The notes under the pieces are model-generated. The model did no database searches, had not been told where the DNA came from, and worked only from the letters and a program-made list of their open reading frames with translations. From Bacteroidales bacterium (GTDB taxonomy: Bacteria; Bacteroidota; Bacteroidia; Bacteroidales; UBA932), in assembly GCA_017549505.1 (NCBI GenBank), contig JAFYUS010000033.1, positions 1 through 35,950 of the forward strand: 35,950 nt of DNA, given 5' to 3'. How positions within the stretch are numbered: position 1 is the first letter of the stretch; each line of letters begins with the position of its first letter. The translations under genes and the position numbers were made by a program. This document shows positions 7,125 to 16,100 of the stretch, piece by piece.

Positions 7125-7709
7125 ATGAGAAGGAAAATTCTCGTTTCTTTTGTCGTTTCCGTCATGTCCGCAGCCCTTTCTGCGGCGCAGGATTACGGCG
7201 TAAAGACCAACATCATATACGATCTGACTTCTACAGTCAACCTCGGGTTGGAATACAGACTCGCAGACCGCTGGACATTCGATATGTCCGGCAATTATAA
7301 CGCGTGGACCATCAAGAAAGGAACAAGGTGGAAACATTGGATGGCCCAGCCAGAGATCAGATTCTGGAACTGCGACGCCTTCTCGGGCCATTTCGTAGCC
7401 CTCCATGCCATTGCTGGCCAGTACAACTTCGGAGGCATCAGAAATAACATCAACTATCTTGGAACAGACTTTTCTCAGCTGTCTGACTATAGGTTCCAGG
7501 GATATCTCATGGGGGGGGGTATAGCTTATGGTTATGCCTGGATTCTAGGACGACATCTTAATCTTGAGGCAGAGCTCGGACTAGGCTACATCTATACTAA
7601 ATACGATAAATTCAATTGTGTCGGCTGCGGTAAGAGGATTCTTACCGGTCAGCCGGCACATTATGTTGGGCCTACCAAGGTCGCAATCAACCTGGTATAC
7701 ATCTTCTAA
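7125..7709 (+). CDS. DUF3575 family outer-membrane protein, first gene of fimbrial operon
   Basis: The ATG at 7125 (MRRKILVSFV) gives a type I signal peptide ending near ALSA-AQ; an ATG further upstream at 7011 would overlap the promoter. The mature 170-odd residues alternate like a small beta-barrel, starting GVKTNIIYDLTSTVNLGLEY and ending in an aromatic C-terminal strand (VAINLVYIF), a common outer-membrane sorting end. Internal features include FSGHFVALHAIAGQYN and glycine-rich turns. DUF3575 proteins regularly sit at the head of Bacteroidales fimbrial clusters; their role in assembly is not known to me. The next gene starts 13 bases after the stop. Confidence 0.85.
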   Translation: MRRKILVSFVVSVMSAALSAAQDYGVKTNIIYDLTSTVNLGLEYRLADRWTFDMSGNYNAWTIKKGTRWKHWMAQPEIRFWNCDAFSGHFVALHAIAGQYNFGGIRNNINYLGTDFSQLSDYRFQGYLMGGGIAYGYAWILGRHLNLEAELGLGYIYTKYDKFNCVGCGKRILTGQPAHYVGPTKVAINLVYIF

Positions 7710-7722
7710 TACTGCAAGGAAT

Positions 7723-9138
7723 ATGAAAAGAATCGCAATAATCGTCATAATGCTTGCAGCAACAGTCGCTGCATATGCACAGGAAGCCGGACTAGCCGGC
7801 ATGAAGGCTGAGAATGTGAGCTACACGAAGAATGGAGACTATATGGCTGTGACCATAGATATGCTCACTTCGGATATCGACCTCAAGCACGACAGAGCTC
7901 TAGTCATAACTCCGTATGTAACAAACGCAGACAGCACCGTAACTCTCAAGTCGGTCGGACTCTACAGTTATACCCGCTGGCATTATTACAAGAGAAACGG
8001 CGAGACTATGATCACCGGATCTGACGAGACCAGTTTCATGAAGAAGGAGACACCTGAAGTTGTGTCGTATGAGGCTGTCTTCCCATACCATCCGTGGATG
8101 GATGGATCAAAGCTTCATGTAAAGGTCAGTGAATACGGCTGCTGCAGCAAGATCATCAAGGAAGACAGTGCCTACCTGGCCGGATATGAGGGACCATACT
8201 ACCCCGAGTTCCTCTACATCAGTCCTAAGGCAGAGATCGAGAAGACAAGATTTCTTTCAGGAACAGCATATATAGGCTTCCCTGTAAACGAGACAGTAAT
8301 CTATCCGAACTTCCAGAACAATGTGGCAGAGCTCGGAAAGATCCGCTCGACCATCGACTCTGTCCGCAATGACTCCGATGTTACCATCAAGTCTCTTGCG
8401 ATCAAGGGTTTTGCATCTCCTGAGAGCCCATATGACAACAACGCCCGCCTTGCAGCTGGCCGTACAGAGGCTGTGAAGCAATATGTGAACGACCTGTACC
8501 ACTTTGCTCCCGACTTCATTCAGACTTCCTACGAACCGGAAGACTGGGAAGGCCTGAGAAAGATGGTCATGGAGTCAAACCTCCCGCACAAGGCTGAAAT
8601 CATCGGACTCATCGATTCAGACCGTGAGCCGGACAACAAGGAATGGAAGATCAAGTCCGTATATAAGGATGATTATCGTTACATGCTGGACAACTTCTAT
8701 CCATACCTCCGCCACTCCGACTATTTCATCGAATACGTTATCCGCAGCTATTCCGATCCTAAGGAAATCGGTGTGGTCATCAAGACCAAGCCGCAGAACC
8801 TCAGTCTTGAGGAGTTCTATGCCTATGCGATGACCCTCGAAGCCGGAAGTCCGGAGTTCGTCGAAGTGTTCGAGACAGCAGTCAGGATGTACCCTACAGA
8901 CGAGGTCGCGAACCTCAATGCCGCCAACACCGCCATGAGCCGCGGCGACATGAACAACGCCCTCCGCTACCTCGATAAGGCTGGAAACAGCCTTGAAGCC
9001 GAGTACGCCCGCGGAGTATACGAATTCCTCCATGAGAACTACAACGCAGCGAAGGAAATATTTGAAAAGGTGCTGGAGGCAGGCGTAGAACAGGCACGTG
9101 AACCGATCGAGAAAATAAACAAATACAACAAACTATAA
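7723..9138 (+). CDS. DUF3868-type fimbrial-cluster protein with OmpA-like and TPR-like parts
   Basis: Start ATG 7723 gives a type I signal peptide (MKRIAIIVIMLAATVAAYA-Q). Residues about 22-160 fit the DUF3868 N-terminal beta domain (VSYTKNGDYMAVTIDMLTSD). About 175-260 resembles the peptidoglycan-associated OmpA fold, including YIGFPVNETVIYPNF and IKGFASPESPYDNNARLAAG with the usual helix RTEAVKQYV. The C-terminal 100 residues are alpha-helical and TPR-like (PTDEVANLNAANTAMSRGDM, then ALRYLDKAG and YNAAKEIFEKVLEAG). The combination suggests a periplasm-facing outer-membrane component that could link the fimbrial base to the cell wall; that role is inference. It lies between the barrel gene and the pilin in the same operon. 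Confidence 0.82.
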   Translation: MKRIAIIVIMLAATVAAYAQEAGLAGMKAENVSYTKNGDYMAVTIDMLTSDIDLKHDRALVITPYVTNADSTVTLKSVGLYSYTRWHYYKRNGETMITGSDETSFMKKETPEVVSYEAVFPYHPWMDGSKLHVKVSEYGCCSKIIKEDSAYLAGYEGPYYPEFLYISPKAEIEKTRFLSGTAYIGFPVNETVIYPNFQNNVAELGKIRSTIDSVRNDSDVTIKSLAIKGFASPESPYDNNARLAAGRTEAVKQYVNDLYHFAPDFIQTSYEPEDWEGLRKMVMESNLPHKAEIIGLIDSDREPDNKEWKIKSVYKDDYRYMLDNFYPYLRHSDYFIEYVIRSYSDPKEIGVVIKTKPQNLSLEEFYAYAMTLEAGSPEFVEVFETAVRMYPTDEVANLNAANTAMSRGDMNNALRYLDKAGNSLEAEYARGVYEFLHENYNAAKEIFEKVLEAGVEQAREPIEKINKYNKL

Positions 9139-9175
9139 ACAATTTTTATTTATTAACACTAAAAAAACAAAGACA

Positions 9176-10726
9176 ATGAAAACTAGAAATTTGTTTTTAA
9201 GCTTGTTCGCATTCGCAGCACTCTGCGCATGTAACAAGGAAGCCCAGCAGGATACTCCAGTTGGGCTCGAGAATGATGCTTATGTAACAGTCAGCATCGT
9301 TGCTCCAAGTTCTATTTCTACTCGTGGAAATTCTGGCACCACTGATGAATTCTATGATGAAGGCGAAGGTGCAGAGAATACTGTTTCAAATGCGACTTTT
9401 ATCTTCTTTAAAGCAGATGGTACATATGATCAGATTGCTACTCCCTCTTTAAGTTTTAAAGATAATGTTAGTGGACCAAATCCTTTTATTGAGAAGGTAT
9501 CAGAAGCGACTGTTATTCTTAAAGCTCCCGTTGATCCAGGCATGGCTGCAAAGTATATGTTGGTTGTTCTTAATGCACCAACAGGCTTTGCTGCAGCAGT
9601 TAAGGATAAGCCTTTATCAGAAGTTAAGGCTCTCGCTGATGATTATTCAGAAGGTTTTGTCATGACTAATTCTGTATATGCAAATACAGGAGTTGAGGCA
9701 TCAGACATTTCTGGCAATATAAAGAATTCTGCAGCTGAAGCTCTTGCCAACCCTGTTACAGTATATGTGGAGAGAATCCTTGCTAAAGTAACAGTCACTG
9801 ATACTGGTTGGAAATTGAAAGATGATACTGATGCAGTAGTGACAGAACTAAATCTTCCTTTGGATGCCGTTGCTGATACAGATGGAAATGGTTTATACGA
9901 TGATGGCGTAACTAAAACAGTTGTGCCAGTAATCGTAGGATACGGACTAACAAATACAGCGAAAACTTCATATCTGTATAAGAATGTATCAGGATGGAAT
10001 ATTGATGAATCATGGGTATTTGATGATGATAATAAGCGGTCATATTGGGCAACATCTCATGCTACTGAATACAATACTCATGTTTACAGTGATTTTGTGC
10101 AGGTTACTGTTAAGCCTGACGGAACGACTGAAGGTGACCTTAAGAAGTCTTTCTATTGCATGGAAAACACTACTAGTGAAAAGCTTAATAAAACCAGCCT
10201 TATAGTTGACGTACAGTTTGTTGATGCTACAACAAAGAAGCCGATAGAGACATTCTATAAATGTGAGACTGATTATTATACAGAAGATGGTCTTAAAGCC
10301 CTTGCGGTTCAGATGCTTAAGGGTGCTGGATTGACATCATATACAACTACCGATATAGAGATTGTTGCAAATGCTAAACAGTCTTCTGTTAAAGTTAAAA
10401 CCACAGATGATAATGTCACTGCAGCATCTGCCCTTTCTACTATGGCTAATGTGAAGAAATGGGATGGCGGAAAGGCGTATTACTATACAAATATTGAGCA
10501 CTTTGGTACCGATAAGGCCACCCCTGCTAATAATCTTGTGGGAGTTGTCAGAAACCATGTTTACCAACTTACTATCCAGTCTATCAAAGGTTTTGGTGCT
10601 CCTATAGGTGGAGGTACTGAAGAAGTGGTGCCAGATACTCCAGAAGATGAAGAATATCAGAACCTTGCTGCAACAATCAAGATCCTCCAGTGGAAGGTTG
10701 TTAATCAGAATGTTAACCTTCAGTAA
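9176..10726 (+). CDS. Mfa1/FimA-type major fimbrial subunit (lipoprotein precursor)
   Basis: 516 residues. The signal has a lipobox (LCAC, Cys19). In Porphyromonas pilins the exported lipoprotein is cut after an Arg at about residue 46-49 by an Arg-specific protease, freeing a groove for donor-strand assembly; R50 in SISTR-GN is placed to do this here. VERILAKVTV at about residue 197 matches the conserved core strand of the Mfa/Fim fold, and the hydrophobic tail (AATIKILQWKVVNQNVNLQ) is the expected donor strand. The coding sequence is plainly AT-richer, with many GAT, AAT and TTT codons, than its neighbours, as expected for a surface-exposed protein under diversifying selection or exchange. 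A hairpin follows the gene, which may set the pilin in excess of downstream subunits. Family certain; the exact subfamily is not. Confidence 0.9.
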   Translation: MKTRNLFLSLFAFAALCACNKEAQQDTPVGLENDAYVTVSIVAPSSISTRGNSGTTDEFYDEGEGAENTVSNATFIFFKADGTYDQIATPSLSFKDNVSGPNPFIEKVSEATVILKAPVDPGMAAKYMLVVLNAPTGFAAAVKDKPLSEVKALADDYSEGFVMTNSVYANTGVEASDISGNIKNSAAEALANPVTVYVERILAKVTVTDTGWKLKDDTDAVVTELNLPLDAVADTDGNGLYDDGVTKTVVPVIVGYGLTNTAKTSYLYKNVSGWNIDESWVFDDDNKRSYWATSHATEYNTHVYSDFVQVTVKPDGTTEGDLKKSFYCMENTTSEKLNKTSLIVDVQFVDATTKKPIETFYKCETDYYTEDGLKALAVQMLKGAGLTSYTTTDIEIVANAKQSSVKVKTTDDNVTAASALSTMANVKKWDGGKAYYYTNIEHFGTDKATPANNLVGVVRNHVYQLTIQSIKGFGAPIGGGTEEVVPDTPEDEEYQNLAATIKILQWKVVNQNVNLQ

Positions 10727-10749
10727 TTCACATATTTTTTCTTTTTCTA

Positions 10750-10778
10750 TCCGCGTGAGCCCGACAGGGCTCACCGGA
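10750..10778 (+). terminator. Attenuator-like hairpin after the pilin gene
   Basis: GTGAGCCC (10755-10762) and GGGCTCAC (10767-10774) form a perfect stem over a GACA loop, with TCCG/CGGA extending it across one bulged base. A/T-rich sequence follows. Since the operon continues beyond, partial termination is the likely effect. Confidence 0.6.
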
Positions 10779-10824
10779 TTTGAAAAATCAATTTTTGGAA
10801 CTGTGTAAAAAATAACCTGCTCCA

Positions 10825-10890
10825 TTGTCATCCTGAGCTTTAGCGAAGGATCTTTAGAATAAAGATGCTTCACTTCGTTCAGCATGACAA
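10825..10890. repeat. GTCATCCTGAG-type palindromic repeat
   Basis: The left arm (10825-10856, starting TTGTCATCCTGAGC) and right arm (10860-10890, ending GCATGACAA) form a long imperfect hairpin. The GTCATCCTGAG core recurs three times at 24315-24420, so this belongs to a dispersed family. It sits in the 246-base gap between pilin and anchor genes. Confidence 0.7.
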
Positions 10891-10972
10891 ACATAACTGT
10901 TCTGATGCAAATTATTTTTTAAACATTCATACAAAACTGTAAACCAGTCATAAACAGAATCAATAACAAGAA

Positions 10973-11992
10973 ATGAGAACTTCTGCCATTCTCAGAAATA
11001 TATGCATTTCAGCCCTGGCCCTGCTGGGACTGGGTGTGTCCCAATCCTGCGAAAGGATCTTTGAATTCGAGGGCGACTGTTCCTCTACCTGGCGTGTGGA
11101 CTTCCGATACGACATGAACATGAAGTATGCGGATGCTTTTGCCCATGAGGCCAATGCCGTGACTGTTTATGCGTTTGACAGCAGCGATGTGCTCGTATGG
11201 CAGAAGACCGAGCACGGAGACTCCCTCGCAAGCGAGGACTACGCGATGATCCTGGACCTCGAACCGGGAGTATACGACATAATCGCATGGAGCACATGCG
11301 ACAATGCGAAGGAATGCTTCGCATTTCCTGCGATGGAGGCCGGCAAGGCCACAAAGCAGGATCTGATATGTGAGATGAAGAAGCAGAGGGATGAAAACGG
11401 AAAAGCCCTCAGCGAGAAGTATCTGGGATCTCTGATGCACGGATGCATCGAAGATCTCGAGATTACCGACATGGAAGGAACACACACGGTTGCAATGCAG
11501 ATGGTCAAGAACACCAATGATGTGCGTGTCATCCTTCAGCACCTTTCCGGAGAGATTGTGGATCCTGAACAGTTCACTTTCTCGATAACAGATTCTAACG
11601 GCCTTATGGCCCACGACAACAGCCTCCTCCCATGTGAGGAGATATGCTACCGCCCATGGCGGCAGGAGACGGTCTCTACCGAGACCGGAACCCGCGCCGT
11701 GACTGAAGTCGGCGCGCTGATCGCCGAACTTACCCTGAACCGTCTGATGGTGGAGAACAGTCCGCGTCTGAACGTGTTCAACGACAAGGGCGAAACCGTC
11801 CTGTCGATCCCCCTGATCAACTATGCTCTTATGATCAAGGGCCACTATGACAATATGGACGACCAGGAGTACCTCGACCGTCAGGACGAATACGTGATGA
11901 CATTCTTCCTTGACGACGATATGCGCTGGGTGTCGTCATTCATATATATCAATTCATGGAAGGTCGTCCTGAGCGACGTGGACTTCCAGTAG
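10973..11992 (+). CDS. FimB/Mfa2-family fimbrial anchor lipoprotein
   Basis: 339 residues, usual for Mfa2. The signal ends in SQSC with lipidated Cys26. Residues 35-70 carry the family signature: CSSTWRVDFRYDMNMKYADA followed by EANAVTVYAFD. Later stretches also fit, including AMILDLEPGVYDIIAW and the terminal sandwich ending FIYINSWKVVLSDVDFQ. Mfa2 proteins anchor the shaft to the outer membrane and limit its length. The position directly after the pilin matches the mfa1-mfa2 order in Porphyromonas. Codon use is GC-richer than the pilin, like the core genes, consistent with a conserved base component. Confidence 0.93.
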   Translation: MRTSAILRNICISALALLGLGVSQSCERIFEFEGDCSSTWRVDFRYDMNMKYADAFAHEANAVTVYAFDSSDVLVWQKTEHGDSLASEDYAMILDLEPGVYDIIAWSTCDNAKECFAFPAMEAGKATKQDLICEMKKQRDENGKALSEKYLGSLMHGCIEDLEITDMEGTHTVAMQMVKNTNDVRVILQHLSGEIVDPEQFTFSITDSNGLMAHDNSLLPCEEICYRPWRQETVSTETGTRAVTEVGALIAELTLNRLMVENSPRLNVFNDKGETVLSIPLINYALMIKGHYDNMDDQEYLDRQDEYVMTFFLDDDMRWVSSFIYINSWKVVLSDVDFQ

Positions 11993-12011
11993 ACATTTAC
12001 GCCTCGGGCAG

Positions 12012-13109
12012 ATGAAAAGGAAACTTACATATTTGATTCTAGCTGCGGCAAGCCTTCTGATGACGGCCTGCCACATCTATGATGACTATATGTATGGCCC
12101 TGACGGCGAGCAGAAGGTAAAGGTTTCATTCGTCCTCGCCCTCGGCTCCTCCGACGATCCGTTTACCAAGGCGGAAACGTGGAGTCCGAATACTCCTGAC
12201 GGAACCGTGGGGTATGATCCGAAGAATCTTGGAGGACTTGCTGATAATGCGATTTCGGATCTCAAGGTAGTCTTCTATACTGCTCAGACCGACGATTATT
12301 ATGCCAAGGTCAATATAACAGGATGGGAAAAGATTGTGGGTCAGAATGATTCCGAAAACACTAATCTCTACCGTTTTTCAGGAGATATGTGGGTTGAAGA
12401 GGAGGATCTTGATGACGAATTCAAGATGATGGTCTTTGTAAACGTAGAGAATCAGATATATCCTGGAACGAAGCTTTCAGAACTTGAATTTACCGCTGAG
12501 AATAATGACTATATCCCAATGTGGGGCGTTAAGACTGTGACGCTGAACCAGATGAAGGAATCCGATATCACCGTCTATGTCCTCCGCGCGATGGCAAAGG
12601 TCGTAGTGAAACTTGGTACGTCTCCTAAAAACGATGGCTATACCATCAAGAGCCTGACAATGAATAATGTCAATACAAAGGGATATTTGCTGCCTCAGGG
12701 ATCGTTTGACCGTCCTGGGCTGGTGGAGTCGACAGAGTCTCTTTCTCTGTCAGGCCTGAGAGCACTGCCCTCGCATGCTTCATCTCATGCGGTAACGGCG
12801 GACTTTCAGGCAAAAGCCGATTCCCTTGTGATGTATGTGCCGGAATATGACAATATTTCCGATGCTTCCATGGCTGCAAACATGAATCTGGAGTTATATA
12901 AGGGAGAGGGTACGGAGTATGCTCCCTCGTCGACAATAGAATTCAAGAACTATGTAGATGGTCAGCCTTCCGGAAGTGCGTATGACATATGCCGTAACCA
13001 CAAGTATCTTTTTGAAATCAATAAGATTGTTGTCGAAGAAACAGGTCTTAAGTTTATTGTAGATATCGAGGATCTCGAATTGGGTGGAAGATATGGATTT
13101 GAGTATTAG
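12012..13109 (+). CDS. Minor fimbrial subunit, Mfa/fimbrillin-like lipoprotein
   Basis: 365 residues with lipobox MTAC (Cys20). The core strand YVLRAMAKVVVKL at about residues 185-198 corresponds to the conserved motif in fimbrillins, and the region before it (ISDLKVVFYTAQTDDYYAKV) is the first sandwich half. The C-terminal end (LKFIVDIEDLELGGRYGFEY) could serve as the donor strand or the cap. It starts 20 bases after the anchor gene and overlaps the next by 17 bases. By analogy with Mfa3 it could be an adaptor between shaft and tip; the order fits but sequence alone does not prove it. Confidence 0.8.
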   Translation: MKRKLTYLILAAASLLMTACHIYDDYMYGPDGEQKVKVSFVLALGSSDDPFTKAETWSPNTPDGTVGYDPKNLGGLADNAISDLKVVFYTAQTDDYYAKVNITGWEKIVGQNDSENTNLYRFSGDMWVEEEDLDDEFKMMVFVNVENQIYPGTKLSELEFTAENNDYIPMWGVKTVTLNQMKESDITVYVLRAMAKVVVKLGTSPKNDGYTIKSLTMNNVNTKGYLLPQGSFDRPGLVESTESLSLSGLRALPSHASSHAVTADFQAKADSLVMYVPEYDNISDASMAANMNLELYKGEGTEYAPSSTIEFKNYVDGQPSGSAYDICRNHKYLFEINKIVVEETGLKFIVDIEDLELGGRYGFEY

Positions 13110-16100
13110 AAAATACATATATGCCTTCCTGGCGTTTGTATGCGTGATGCTGTCTGCGGTGTCATGCATATACGACGAGTATGAGGATGATCCAACTTCT
13201 TCAGGTTCCCTTCAGTTCCGTATCATATCGAGTGTAGACACGAAGGTATCTTACCCTTCTGAGTATAAGACTATATTTACAGCCGGTGATGAAATAGGTT
13301 GTGTGGTCGCATCCAAGACTGAGGAAAATTACACATATGTGGAGAATGTAAAATGGACATATAAGAGGCTGGATGGCAGTTCATCAGGTGTCCTTATGCT
13401 CTCTTCCAGCAGCAAGATCAAGCCAGTATCGGATCAGGCGAAGGCAGAACAGGGTTATGTGGAACTCACAGATGCTGAAATGAATTATGCCTTCTTCTTC
13501 TACTATCCATATTCTCCATCTGTCAATTCGTTGGACCATGTTGTAAGTGCCTCTACAGATCAGTCCGCAGGAATCAGCGATTTCATATGGACGAATTATG
13601 TGCTCGATCAGAGGACAAAGACTGAGAACATAACTTCTGCAAATGCAAACTATCCGGTCAATCTGACCTTTGAGAAGAAGATGGCCGTGATAGACATCCA
13701 TTGCGATGGCGATGCCAACAATAAGGTGACTTCCCCGCAGATACAGATCGGTACTTCCGGTACCTCGATCGGATCGAATACCATATATACCAAGTCGGGA
13801 TTCAATCTTTCTACAGGATCGTATGATTTTACATCCAATACAGCTGTCTTTCCAAATAACCAGACCGGATCGCTGACTCCCTATCTCTGGTCAGGGACTG
13901 AGGAAAGCACTGAGAAGATATACAGGATGCATGTAATCCCGCAAACCTTCAATGATTGGTCTCTGGTTGTCTCTTTAAACGGTACCACGCACAATCCGAT
14001 TACTCTTGAAGATAAATTGACCCATCTGGAGGAAGGGAAACTGTATATACTTCACATCGCTCCGGCTGGAAATGGCTCTGTCGAGATCGTTGACTGGAAT
14101 TCCGGAGCATTCGGCGATCTTGTTCCGGAGGATGATGTGGAGGTTGTCGGTCCTGTGGTAGGCAGAATTGATAATGCGCACAGAACGAATGCAAACCTGT
14201 CTGCGAAGAGCATCATTGCGCGTCCTGGCGAACAGATCACTCTTACCGGTCAGAATCTGAATCTTATTGGAAAACTCATAGTCCATGGAGTCGAAGTCTC
14301 TGTAGAGGCTACGGATGATGGCAAAAATATTACTTTTACCTTCCCTGCATTTACGGATGTGGATAACTGGATCGAGGGTGATATCGTGATGGTTACGGGT
14401 ACTGAGTATGCAGATGTTCCTGTAGGAACTAAATCTATTGCAGGTACATATATTCTGCCTGCTCCGAAGGTTACTGAAGTCATCAGGGAAGGAACCGATA
14501 TTACTTTGAAGGGTACTGATCTTGATCTGGCTACTTCAGGATTTGACGGTAGTGTCCGCAGAGGTGAAACCGTAGTTGATGTTGAGCTTGTTGATGGTGA
14601 CTTGAAGTTGACTCTGCCTCTTGGAGAGTATAATGATAAGATAACACTGGAAACTTCTTACGGAAAATCATCTGTTGTCGAGTATGATTATCTGCCGGTA
14701 TTCGATAGTTTCGACAAGCAGAGCGTTTCTGTAGGTTCCCAGCTGACCATCAATGGTACAAACCTTGATCTTGTACACAGTATTACCTTCGTAGATAATA
14801 TCACTGTTACCGAATTTGAGTCAAAGTCCCAGGATACAATCATACTTATGGTTCCGGAAGGTGCCCAAACCGGTAGTCTCAAGCTGAACCTTGACAACGA
14901 TTCCTATGTCGAGACTTCTGAGTTGACTATTGGGGAGGTGGTTGTAGATCCGCCGACTATAACAGGCAGCAGACGTGAAGGTGAGGATGTTATTTTTACT
15001 GGTACAGGTCTTGACCTGGTAGATGACGTATATGTAAATGATGTATCTGTCAGCTTCACCGTAGTGAGCTCAACTGAAATAAAGGTGGCGGGTACTGATG
15101 CTGGATTTACCGGTCCGATAAAGGTTGAATCAGAGAATGGCGTATCAGATAGTTATGAATATAATTTCACTCCGGTTATAACCAGGGTTACTGATGAATA
15201 TGGAAATACCATCACTTCGATGGATCCTGGCAAGACAATACGTGTTTACGGAAATAATCTTGATCTTGCTAATCTGCTGAAGTTCAATAGCTCAGATCAG
15301 TATGTCCGTATTAACAACCTTGGTAATCCATCTATTGAGTATGTAACTGTCACGGTTCCTGCAGGTGCAAGCGGCAGCACTTCAATCCAGCTTCGTGATG
15401 TGTCGGGTAATGATCAGGGGGCATATGAGGGTATAACCGTCAAAGCTCTTGATGGAACAGAGACTGAGGTATGGAACGGTTCGAATGTCGTTTACTCGGA
15501 TTGGAATTCTGTCAATGTCGGAGATTGTATGATAGTATACGTTAATCCTTCGGATAATTCTGATGACTGGTCTTTCCAGTTGAATGGAGCTACGTATACT
15601 AACTCTACAAGCGTAATGATTCAGTTGGATCAATCATCTCTGGATTACTTTAGGAACAATGGAGGATTCAAGATTGGAGATATTAGTCCAAGCAATTGTC
15701 AGGTGTCTAAAGTTACGGTGCTTAAAAAGCAGGTTGCCGGAGGTGGAGATGCTCCTAGGGTAGATTCAATTACTCCGACAACTGGCGAAATCAACGGAGA
15801 ACTCAAGATTTTGGGTACAAATCTGGATAAGGTCGTGAGCATTACATTCGCAGGCGGAGTGACAGTAGATGCAAGTGCCTTTATTACGAAATCTGTACAG
15901 GAATTGAAACTTAGGATTCCGGAAGGTGCCCAGACCGGTACTCTCAAACTGAATCTTGCGAACGGAACTTATGTGGAGACTTCTACTTTGACTATCACAG
16001 GTGGAGGAGAACAGATTGTACCGACAATCAATCCGCCAATTACCAGATATGACCAGCTGATATATGTAGATGGTACGAACTTGAAGTCTGTGACATCTGT

